Source of the DNA: Stenotrophomonas rhizophila
GTDB lineage: Bacteria; Pseudomonadota; Gammaproteobacteria; Xanthomonadales; Xanthomonadaceae
Direction: 5' to 3'
Assembly (NCBI RefSeq): GCF_001704155.1
Contig: NZ_CP016294.1
Location: 2,415,501-2,479,500, forward strand
Length of the DNA stretch: 64,000 nt
Part shown: positions 18,103-25,001 of the stretch, piece after piece
Layout: each line of letters begins with the position of its first letter
How positions within the stretch are numbered: position 1 is the first letter of the stretch
Notes under the pieces: model-generated
Database searches by the model: none
What the model saw: only the letters and a program-made list of their open reading frames with translations
Told to the model about the DNA's origin: nothing
Position numbers and translations under genes: made by a program

Positions 18103-18729
18103 TCAGGCCCCGCTTTGCAGTTCCATCGCGCGCATTACGATGGGCTTGGCCCAATCGGGCGTCTGCAGCAGATCGATCACCGTGACCGGAAAATGCAATC
18201 CCTCGCGATCCAGCTGCAGCAGCGGCAGCGGTGCCGCCCTGCCCTTTGCATCGGCGGGCGCGCTGTTGTCGTACACATGCAGCTCGGCAAGATGCGGCAG
18301 CAGTTCGATCAGGTTTTCGCGCGCGGAATCGAAACGCGCGCGGATCTTGTCGTGCGGAATATCGTGTCCGCCCTGGCTGACCCGATCCGCCACGCGTTCG
18401 ATGTGCAACGCCACGCTGTGCAGGCCGCACAACCAGATCGCCACGTCGTGGGTCTGGCAGGCATCGCGCAGCAGGCGCGGAATGGTGTTGCCGCCCAGCG
18501 TGGTTTCAAACGCAAAGTCGGTGCCATCGGCCATCGCCTGGCGCAGCCGTCGGGCGCCCTCGCTCCATGCTGCGGCGTTGGCCTCGTCCAGCGGCCAGCC
18601 CTGTTCCACCAGCCGCCGGGTGAAGCTGTCCGGGTTGAACCAGGTCAGCCCCGCGTCGCGCAGCCATGTGCCCAGCAGCGAACTTTTACCGGCGCCATTG
18701 ACGCCGGCCAGTACCAGGATCCGCGCCAC
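18103..18729 (-). CDS. Zeta-toxin-like P-loop kinase
   Basis: The protein has 208 residues. It has a Walker A motif near the N-terminus (GVNGAGKSS, residues 9-17), NPDSFTRRL after the first strand, and FETTLGGNTIPRLLRDA, the position where zeta toxins carry the conserved acidic residue. A lid-like basic helix follows (KIRARFDSARENL). Zeta toxins phosphorylate UDP-N-acetyl sugars and block cell-wall synthesis; whether this one does is inference. The start is GTG, 3 nt after the stop of a Phd-like gene, so translation is probably coupled. Confidence 0.75.
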   Translation of the reverse strand: MARILVLAGVNGAGKSSLLGTWLRDAGLTWFNPDSFTRRLVEQGWPLDEANAAAWSEGARRLRQAMADGTDFAFETTLGGNTIPRLLRDACQTHDVAIWLCGLHSVALHIERVADRVSQGGHDIPHDKIRARFDSARENLIELLPHLAELHVYDNSAPADAKGRAAPLPLLQLDREGLHFPVTVIDLLQTPDWAKPIVMRAMELQSGA

Positions 18730-18732
18730 CGA

Positions 18733-19074
18733 TCAGAGCGACGGGCCAAGGGCGGTCCTGCGCCCGCGACGGATCGGCTGGCCCATCACCTTGCCCAGCC
18801 CACCGTCGGTATTGAGGCTGGCCAGGGTGGTATCGAACTCCGCACGCAGGCGATCCAGCTCCCCCTGGCGCGCGTCATCCGGGTTGCCGGCCGCGCGGGC
18901 CAGCAGTTCCTGGTAGGCCTTGATGTCCACGATCACCGCTTCGGGGTGGTTGTGGTTGGTGATCACCAGGGCCTGCTTTTCGCGCACGGTGCGCATCAGG
19001 CTCGGCCAGCCCCGGGTCTTCACCGATGACGCAGTGGCCTTTTCAAGGCCGGGAACATCCAGGGGCAGGCTCAT
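18733..19074 (-). CDS. Phd/YefM-type antitoxin
   Basis: The protein has about 113 residues. SSVKTRGWPSLMRTV and KQALVITNHNHPEAVIVDIKAYQELL are the N-terminal DNA-binding fold of Phd/YefM antitoxins. The C-terminal part (about 60-113) is charged and would bind and neutralise the kinase downstream. Start choice is uncertain: ATGs exist at 19083 and 19074, and a GTG at 19104. The -10-like TATAGT and a palindrome just upstream favour one of the two ATGs. The toxin-like gene starts 3 nt after its stop, the usual antitoxin-first order. Confidence 0.75.
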   Translation of the reverse strand: MSLPLDVPGLEKATASSVKTRGWPSLMRTVREKQALVITNHNHPEAVIVDIKAYQELLARAAGNPDDARQGELDRLRAEFDTTLASLNTDGGLGKVMGQPIRRGRRTALGPSL

Positions 19075-19102
19075 GACGGACATCCAGCGGAGGGATGTGG
19101 CC

Positions 19103-19137
19103 ACTATACCCCTTTTGGGTAAATTGGGAATAAAGGG
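19103..19137 (-). promoter_or_regulatory. Candidate autoregulatory promoter/operator of the toxin-antitoxin pair
   Basis: On the minus strand TATAGT (19103-19108) is a good -10. It abuts a palindrome TACCC-N5-GGGTA (19107-19121). Three GGG triplets on the plus strand are spaced exactly 9 nt apart (19117, 19126, 19135), suggesting repeated contacts for a dimeric antitoxin. It occupies the short gap before the thioredoxin stop. Confidence 0.5.
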
Positions 19138-19145
19138 ATATTCAT

Positions 19146-19469
19146 CTACCCGAGGGCGCGTTCGAGGGCATCCATATCTGCCTGGGCGGTCGGGCGCACC
19201 ACGCGCGCCACCTCCTGCCCGTCGCGCAACAGGACCAGCGTGGGCCAGAGCCTGACCGTGAAGGCGCGCCCCAGAGGGCGCCCCTTGCCGTCTTCGACCT
19301 TGCGGTGGTCGAGGCCGTGTTTTTCAACAAAGTCCCTCACCACCGGCTGCGCCGCCGCGCAATGCCCGCACCAGTCCGTGCCGAATTCCAGCAGCTGCCA
19401 GCCCGTGCCGGCCTCTACTTCGGCACGGGCAGGCTCCAGCAGATCGGTAAACCTGCGTGCGTAGGCCAT
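19146..19469 (-). CDS. Thioredoxin-family protein
   Basis: The protein has 107 residues with the active site WCGHC (residues 33-37) and the cis-proline loop RLWPTLVLL. Thioredoxins reduce disulfides in the cytoplasm; no signal peptide is present. WCGHC differs from the classical WCGPC and is nearer to PDI-type sites, which raises the redox potential. The gene starts 3 nt after the stop of the host-attachment-family gene, so the two form an operon. Confidence 0.85.
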   Translation of the reverse strand: MAYARRFTDLLEPARAEVEAGTGWQLLEFGTDWCGHCAAAQPVVRDFVEKHGLDHRKVEDGKGRPLGRAFTVRLWPTLVLLRDGQEVARVVRPTAQADMDALERALG

Positions 19470-19472
19470 GGC

Positions 19473-19892
19473 TCAGGCCGCCAGGGCGCGCTGGATGTCG
19501 TCCAGCGTGGAATTGGTGTAGTCCTTGGCGATCTCCTTCAGCATCCGGCTCTGTACTTCCTTGTGCAGCTGCGGCCGGATGTGGCCCAGCGTGGTCGGGT
19601 CGGCGATCAGGATCAGGTGCTCATAGCGGTGCTTGAGCGCGTGATCGTTCAACTGCTGCGCCAGCTGTTTGGCGAAGGTGGCTTCATTGAGCTGGGAAAT
19701 GCTCATGTCCTTGGGCACTGCGCCGGAGGGCCCCTGGCCGGAGACGCCTTCGGCGCTGATGTCCTTGACCTCCAGTTCCTCCTCCTGCTTCAGCTGCAGC
19801 GTGCGGCCGTCGCCCACATTGGTGAACACGCGGGCCGAGCCGCCATCAGCGACGATGACGAGGGTACCTTTGGGGATCTGCAGGGTGGACAT
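19473..19892 (-). CDS. Host-attachment family protein
   Basis: The protein has 139 residues. LVIVADGGSARVFTNVGDGRTL at the start and HLILIADPTTLGHIRPQLHKEV near the end are the pattern of the 'protein required for attachment to host cells' family, related to archaeal release-factor eRF1 domain folds. The molecular role is not established. The ATG has AAGGAG 7 nt before it. It heads a two-gene unit with the thioredoxin and is divergent from the DUF3348 operon, with 165 nt between. Confidence 0.75.
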   Translation of the reverse strand: MSTLQIPKGTLVIVADGGSARVFTNVGDGRTLQLKQEEELEVKDISAEGVSGQGPSGAVPKDMSISQLNEATFAKQLAQQLNDHALKHRYEHLILIADPTTLGHIRPQLHKEVQSRMLKEIAKDYTNSTLDDIQRALAA

Positions 19893-20057
19893 GGTTGAAC
19901 TCCTTGGATGGAAAAACGGGCGATGTGTTGGCCCGCCCCCACCGTAGGCAAACGGATGTAAGCGCGGTGCATAGGCGCGTGTTCACCGTGTATGCAAGGG
20001 CATTCAGGGAGTCGGTCGGTCATTACAGTGTAAAATTCGCGGTTTTTGACCGGAACC

Positions 20058-20723
20058 ATGGCGAAGAAGCAGCACCGCACGCCTGTCCCCGGCCCGCCCT
20101 TCATCCGGTTGCTGGCGGCGCTGGCCGACCGCAATGCCCCGCGTACCGGGCTCGACCTGTCCGACCGGCTCAGCCAGTGGATCGACTGGACCCGGGCCGT
20201 GGCGCTGTCGCGCGCGCTCGACGGGCGGCTGCCGGCCGTGGCAGACGCCGCACCCGGTTCCGTCGAGACGCTTGACGGGGAATGCGCGCGGGTACGCGCC
20301 ACCCTGGTTGAAAGCATCACCGCCCCGCCGGCGGCAGGGAAACCGGCCGCGACCGACGCCACCGCCTACCGCCAGCGCTGTCTCACCGCGCAGCGCGCCA
20401 TGCTCACCGCCACCGGGCGCCTGCGCGGCCTGCTGCGGGACCGGCTCAGTGCCGGGCCCGGAGACCTGCCCCGGTTGGCCGAGGTGGACGCCGCCATGGA
20501 GCAGGCGCTGAGCCCGCGCGAGCAGCAACTGCTGGCCAGCGTGCCGGTCCTGCTCGGCGCCCATTTCGAGCGTCTGCGCGACGACGCCGGCACCGCTGAG
20601 GTCGATCCCGACAGCGGCTGGCTGCACTTGTTCAGGAACGACATGCAGGCCGTGCTGCTGGCCGAACTGGATGTCCGTTTTCACCCCATCGAAGGCCTGC
20701 TTGCAGCGCTTCGCCCCCACTAA
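20058..20723 (+). CDS. DUF3348 family protein, first gene of the motor-like operon
   Basis: The protein has 221 residues, soluble and mostly helical, without signal peptide or membrane helix. It matches DUF3348, a family found next to DUF802 genes. Features are PFIRLLAALADRNAP, LSQWIDWTRAVALSRAL, a middle Ala-rich linker, and a helical end containing HLFRNDMQAVLLAELDVRF. A TTG four codons upstream is an alternative start; the ATG is preferred. It ends 10 nt before the DUF802 start. Its role may be as a cytoplasmic partner of the coiled-coil tail of that protein; this is inference from gene order. Confidence 0.75.
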   Translation: MAKKQHRTPVPGPPFIRLLAALADRNAPRTGLDLSDRLSQWIDWTRAVALSRALDGRLPAVADAAPGSVETLDGECARVRATLVESITAPPAAGKPAATDATAYRQRCLTAQRAMLTATGRLRGLLRDRLSAGPGDLPRLAEVDAAMEQALSPREQQLLASVPVLLGAHFERLRDDAGTAEVDPDSGWLHLFRNDMQAVLLAELDVRFHPIEGLLAALRPH

Positions 20724-20733
20724 CCGGGCTGTC

Positions 20734-23016
20734 ATGTTCAGAACTCCTCTCTACCTCGTTGTTTTCCTTGCCGGCCTGCTGGCGGTGTGCTGGATCGGTG
20801 CCGGTTACGTGGGCAGCAACCCGGTCGGCCTGGCCGTGGCGCTTGTGATTGCCGCCTGCTATGTGGCCGGTGCAGTTGAACTGCACCGCTACCGGGCGGC
20901 TACCGCAGGGCTGAGCGTCGCGGTGGCTGAGGCGGCGACGGCGCCGGCCAACCTGGGCGAGTGGCTGGAGAAGGTACCGGCAGGCCTGCGCAACGCGGTG
21001 CGCCTGCGCGTGGAGGGCGAGCGCGTGGCGCTGCCAGCGCCGGTGCTGACCCCGTATCTGGTCGGCCTGCTGGTGCTGCTGGGCATGCTCGGCACCCTGC
21101 TGGGCATGATGGCCACCTTGCGCGGCACTGGGCTGGCACTGGGCAGCGCCACCGACCTGCAGTCCATCCGCGGTTCGCTGGGCGCGCCGGTGGAAGGCCT
21201 GGCCGTGGCGTTCGGCACCTCGATTGCCGGCGTGGCCACCTCGGCCATGCTGGGCCTGCTGTCGGCGCTGTGCCGGCGCGAACGCCTGCTGGGCGTGCAG
21301 CAACTGGATACCCGCATCGCCACCACCCTGCACCTGCATTCGCAGGCGTGGCAGCGCGCCGAAGCCTTCCGCCTGCTGCAGGCGCAGGCAGGCCTGATGC
21401 CGGCGCTGGTGGACCGCCTGGAAGCGATGAGCGCCGCGATCGAAGCGCAGAGCGGCGCGGCGGGCGAACGCCTGTCGGCCAACCAGGACGCCTTCCATGC
21501 CCGCGCCGAGGCCGCCCATGAGCGCCTCGCCGCTTCGGTGCAGGAGGCATTGCAGGCCAGCGTCGCGCAGAGTGCGCGCGCGGTCGGCGAGGCGCTGCAG
21601 CCGATCATGGCCGAGACCATGGCCGGCATCAGCCAGCAGACCACTGCCCTGCAGGCCACGGTGGGCGATGCCGTGCGCGCGCAGCTGGACGGCCTGGCCA
21701 ATGGCTTCGAAGCCAGCCGCGCCGCCACCAGCGAGACCTGGAACGCTGCGCTCAGCAGTCAGAAGCAGGCGCACGACACCCTGTCGGCAGAACTGCGTTC
21801 TACTTTGGCCACGCTCAGCGAACAGCACGACCAGCGTGCCGTGCAGCTGCTGGAAACCCTGGCCGCCCGTCTCGACGCCAGCGTGGATGCATGGACCGGG
21901 GCACAGACCGAACAGGCGCAGCGCCATGCCGCCCTTACCCGCGATCTGCGCAGCACGCTTGAGGATTTCAGCCAGCTGCAGGGCGAGCACGGCGCCCGCC
22001 TGCTCGATTCGGTGGGTATGCGTCTGGCTGCTTGGGCCGATACCCTCGCCGAGCGCATGGACAGCAGCGCCAGCACCCACGCGCAGGCGTGGCGCGATGC
22101 GCTGCAGGGCCAGCAGTCGGTGAACGCCGAACTGGCCGAACGCAACCAGCAGGCACTGGTCGCGGCCACGGCCAGCTTCGATGGCCATGCGCGTTCGCTG
22201 GTGGATGGCCTGCAGGCCTCGCACAGCGGCCTGCAGGATCGTCTGGAAGCCCGCGACGCGCAGCGCCTGGCCACCTGGAGCGATGCGTTCACCCAGTTGT
22301 CGGAACAGCTGGGCCAGCAATGGGCCGACAACGGCGCGCAGGTTGCGGCCAGCCAGCAGGCGGTCTGCGAAACCCTGTCGCGTACCGCACACGAGATCGG
22401 CACGCAGGCGCAGGCGCATGCGGCCGAGACCATCAGCGAGATCTCGCGGCTGGTCACGCTCGCCTCGGAAGCCCCGAAGGCGGCCGCCGAAGTGGTCGCC
22501 GAACTGCGCCAGAAGCTGTCCGACAGCATGGTCCGCGACACCGCCATGCTCGACGAACGGACCCGCCTGCTGGCCACGCTGGAAACGCTGCTGGATGCAG
22601 TCAACCACGCGTCCACCGAACAACGCACCGCCGTGGACGCGCTGGTCAGCACCTCGGCCGATCTGCTGGAGCGCGTGGGCACGCAGTTCACCGACCATAT
22701 CGCTGCCGAGACCGGCAAACTGGATGGCGTGGCCGCGCAGTTGAGCGGCAGCGCGGTGGAAGTGGCCAGCCTGGCCGAGGCGTTCGGCACTGCGATGCAG
22801 AGCTTCGGCACCGCCAGCACCGGGCTGGGTGAGCAGCTGCAGCAGGTGGCCGGCGCGCTGGATGCCTCGATGACCCGCAGCGATGAGCAGCTGGCCTATT
22901 ACGTGACCCAGGCGCGTGAAGTGATTGACCTGAGCGTGCTCTCCCAGCAGCAGATCATCGAGGAACTGCAGCAGCTGGCCGGCCGCCGCCGCAGCGCCGG
23001 GGCCGCCACCGCATGA
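20734..23016 (+). CDS. DUF802 protein: TolQ/ExbB/MotA/ZorA-like channel with a long coiled-coil tail
   Basis: The protein has 760 residues. Helices are predicted at about 5-24, 32-50, 106-128 and 153-178. The last two carry the proton-channel family pattern: LLGMLGTLLGMMATL (compare the GxxGTxxGxM of TolQ/ExbB) and APVEGLAVAFGTSIAGVATSAMLGLL, with polar T121, T162/S163 and T169/S170 where channel threonines sit. From about 190 to 740 the chain is an unbroken Ala/Gln/Glu-rich coiled coil with regularly placed Trp, the DUF802 repeats, ending in a basic RRRSAG segment. This layout recalls ZorA of the Zorya defence system, but the gene is annotated only as a DUF. Its stop overlaps the OmpA start (ATGA). 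Confidence 0.8.
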   Translation: MFRTPLYLVVFLAGLLAVCWIGAGYVGSNPVGLAVALVIAACYVAGAVELHRYRAATAGLSVAVAEAATAPANLGEWLEKVPAGLRNAVRLRVEGERVALPAPVLTPYLVGLLVLLGMLGTLLGMMATLRGTGLALGSATDLQSIRGSLGAPVEGLAVAFGTSIAGVATSAMLGLLSALCRRERLLGVQQLDTRIATTLHLHSQAWQRAEAFRLLQAQAGLMPALVDRLEAMSAAIEAQSGAAGERLSANQDAFHARAEAAHERLAASVQEALQASVAQSARAVGEALQPIMAETMAGISQQTTALQATVGDAVRAQLDGLANGFEASRAATSETWNAALSSQKQAHDTLSAELRSTLATLSEQHDQRAVQLLETLAARLDASVDAWTGAQTEQAQRHAALTRDLRSTLEDFSQLQGEHGARLLDSVGMRLAAWADTLAERMDSSASTHAQAWRDALQGQQSVNAELAERNQQALVAATASFDGHARSLVDGLQASHSGLQDRLEARDAQRLATWSDAFTQLSEQLGQQWADNGAQVAASQQAVCETLSRTAHEIGTQAQAHAAETISEISRLVTLASEAPKAAAEVVAELRQKLSDSMVRDTAMLDERTRLLATLETLLDAVNHASTEQRTAVDALVSTSADLLERVGTQFTDHIAAETGKLDGVAAQLSGSAVEVASLAEAFGTAMQSFGTASTGLGEQLQQVAGALDASMTRSDEQLAYYVTQAREVIDLSVLSQQQIIEELQQLAGRRRSAGAATA

Positions 23017-23660
23017 GTGACGAGATCGAGCTGGAAGGCGAAACCGGCGCGCCGATCTGGGCCGCCTTCGGCGACCTGATGTCGGTGCTGCTGGGCGCGT
23101 TCGTGCTGATCCTGGTCGGCGTGGTGGCGCTGCAGCTGGAGCTGTCGCATCGCCTCGATGAGGAAGTGGCGCAGCGCCAGGCCGAAGCCAAGCGGCGCCA
23201 GACCCTGGAACAGGCCCTGGCCGGTCCGCTGGCCGCCGGGCGGGTAACGCTGGTGGATGGCCGCATCGGCATCCGCGGCAGCGTGCTGTTCGCGCTCAAT
23301 TCCGACCAGCTGCAGCCGGAAGGCCGCGAGCTGCTGCGCAGCCTGGCTGCGCCGCTGGCCGGGTATCTTTCATCGCGCGAAGAGATCCTGATGGTCAGCG
23401 GTTTCACCGATGACCGTCCGGTACGCGACAGCAACCGCCAGTTCGCCGACAACTGGGAACTGTCGGCCGAGCGCGCGTTGACCGTGACCCGCACCCTGAT
23501 CGCCGAAGGCGTGCCGGCCGGTTCGGTGTTCGCCGCCGCGTTCGGTGCCGAACAGCCGGTGGGTTCCAACGCCGACGAAGAAGGCCGCGCACGCAATCGC
23601 CGTGTCGAAATGGCGCCGATTCCACGCCCGAAGCCGACCGTGGCGGGCGATGGACGGTAA
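23013..23660 (+). CDS. MotB/ZorB-like OmpA-domain protein
   Basis: The protein has 215 residues: a short cytoplasmic N-terminus, one membrane helix (about 14-42) with an acidic residue at its start (D21 in AAFGDLMSVLLGAF), a short coiled linker, and a C-terminal OmpA domain. The Asp sits like the proton-carrying Asp of MotB/ExbD/ZorB. The OmpA part shows SVLFALNSDQL, VSGFTDDRPV, NWELSAERALTV and GRARNRRVEM, which bind peptidoglycan. Together with the DUF802 gene it makes a complete stator pair. The following gene overlaps its end by 11 nt. Confidence 0.85.
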   Translation: MSDEIELEGETGAPIWAAFGDLMSVLLGAFVLILVGVVALQLELSHRLDEEVAQRQAEAKRRQTLEQALAGPLAAGRVTLVDGRIGIRGSVLFALNSDQLQPEGRELLRSLAAPLAGYLSSREEILMVSGFTDDRPVRDSNRQFADNWELSAERALTVTRTLIAEGVPAGSVFAAAFGAEQPVGSNADEEGRARNRRVEMAPIPRPKPTVAGDGR

Positions 23661-24243
23661 CCGTACCGCCGCCAGCGACCGGCTCGCGCACTGGCGCGGG
23701 CAGCAGCTGGATCGCCACGATCCGGTGCAGTTCGCCTTCCTGGAAGCGCTGCAGCGCCGCGCGCAGCGGGCCAGCGGTTCGCTGCGCGGCGTACTGGACG
23801 CCCGCCTGGAGACGCTGCTGGCTGCCTACGCCGAACGCGTGACTGCCGCGACCGTTGCAACCGCGCCCGCGAAGCGCGCAGAAACGGCGGATACGCTGGC
23901 CGCGCTGGGCCAGCCGCGCGCCACGTACAACCCCGACTACCCCGCACTGCCGGCCCTGGCCGAGTTCCGCAGTGCGTGGGCCGCGCTGCGCACCGCCGGC
24001 CAGGTGCGGCAGACATTGGCGCAGACCCCGAGCGATGGCGGCCCGTTGAACTCCAGCGTGCTGGTGCACCGTGCCATCGGCTGGATGGGCGAGGTGTCGC
24101 CCGCGTACCTGCAGCATTTCCTCGCCTACATCGACAACCTGGCCTGGCTGGAGCAGATGCAGCAGCGCGGCACCCTGCCCAGCCGCGACAGCGTGCCCGG
24201 CCGCACCCCGGCCAAGCCGCGCCGCAGCCGCACCGCACGCTAA
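23650..24243 (+). CDS. DUF2894 family protein, last gene of the motor-like operon
   Basis: The protein has 197 residues, soluble and helical. HDPVQFAFLEALQRRAQRASG near the start and FRSAWAALRTAGQVRQTL, SSVLVHRAIGWMGEVSPAYLQHFLAYIDNLAWLEQM further on match DUF2894, known only as a neighbour of DUF802/OmpA genes. The C-terminus is a basic tail (PAKPRRSRTAR). The chosen ATG overlaps the OmpA gene by 11 nt; a longer frame begins inside it. Its stop overlaps the stop of the convergent entA gene by 4 nt, leaving no room for a terminator between the operons. Confidence 0.75.
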   Translation: MDGNRTAASDRLAHWRGQQLDRHDPVQFAFLEALQRRAQRASGSLRGVLDARLETLLAAYAERVTAATVATAPAKRAETADTLAALGQPRATYNPDYPALPALAEFRSAWAALRTAGQVRQTLAQTPSDGGPLNSSVLVHRAIGWMGEVSPAYLQHFLAYIDNLAWLEQMQQRGTLPSRDSVPGRTPAKPRRSRTAR

Positions 24244-25001
24244 CCGCGCAGGGTCGCGCCGCCGTCCACGTACAGGTCGCTCATGGCGATGTGGCCGGCC
24301 TGGTCGGAGAGCAGGAACATCACCGCCTGCGCGATGTCATCCGGCGTAGCCAGTTTGCGTAACGGAATGCCTGCCTTGTAGGTTGCCGGACTGCCATCGA
24401 TGACCCGCTGCGCGCCTTGGTCATCGGCCCACATGCCGGTCTGCATCGGGGTCAGCGTCGACCCCGGCGCCACGATGTTGCAGCGGATGCCGTGCGGCGC
24501 CAGTTCCAGGCCAAGGCAGCGGGTGAACATGGTCGCCGCCGCCTTCGACGCCGCATATGCGGCCATGCCATGGCGCGGCACGCCGGCGGCATTCGAGCTC
24601 ACCGTCACGATGGCGCCCTGCCCGCGCGGCACCATTACCCGCGCCAGCGCACGGCTTAGATGGAAGACCCCATCGGTATTGACCGCAAACACATGGTGCC
24701 ATTGGGCGTCATCGATGCCGGTGACCTCGCCGACCTGCAGCACGCCGGCAACGCTGATGCCGAAGCCGATCGGGCCAAGGGTGGCTTCAACCGCTCCAAC
24801 CAGTGCGTCAACCGCCGTTGAATCGGTCACGTCCAGTGACCGCGGGTGCAGTCGCGGGTGGGGCGGCAGCGCCGGTGCGGCCAGGTCGGTGGCGACCACC
24901 CTGCAGCCGCTGTCGAGCAGCTGCTGGACCAGCGCAGCGCCAATGCCGCCGCTGGCGCCGGTGACCAGTGCAATCGTGTTCTCGAATCCTGTCAGCTTCA
25001 T
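24240..25001 (-). CDS. entA: 2,3-dihydro-2,3-dihydroxybenzoate dehydrogenase
   Basis: The protein has 253 residues and is a short-chain dehydrogenase: TGASGGIG cofactor loop (14-21), NxDG-type segment, catalytic YAASK with the preceding Ser in VSSNAAG. EntA oxidises 2,3-diDHB to 2,3-dihydroxybenzoate with NAD+, the last step of the aryl precursor of catecholate siderophores. The position at the end of the ent operon makes this more likely than a general SDR. The ATG overlaps the entF stop by 4 nt. Confidence 0.92.
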   Translation of the reverse strand: MKLTGFENTIALVTGASGGIGAALVQQLLDSGCRVVATDLAAPALPPHPRLHPRSLDVTDSTAVDALVGAVEATLGPIGFGISVAGVLQVGEVTGIDDAQWHHVFAVNTDGVFHLSRALARVMVPRGQGAIVTVSSNAAGVPRHGMAAYAASKAAATMFTRCLGLELAPHGIRCNIVAPGSTLTPMQTGMWADDQGAQRVIDGSPATYKAGIPLRKLATPDDIAQAVMFLLSDQAGHIAMSDLYVDGGATLRG

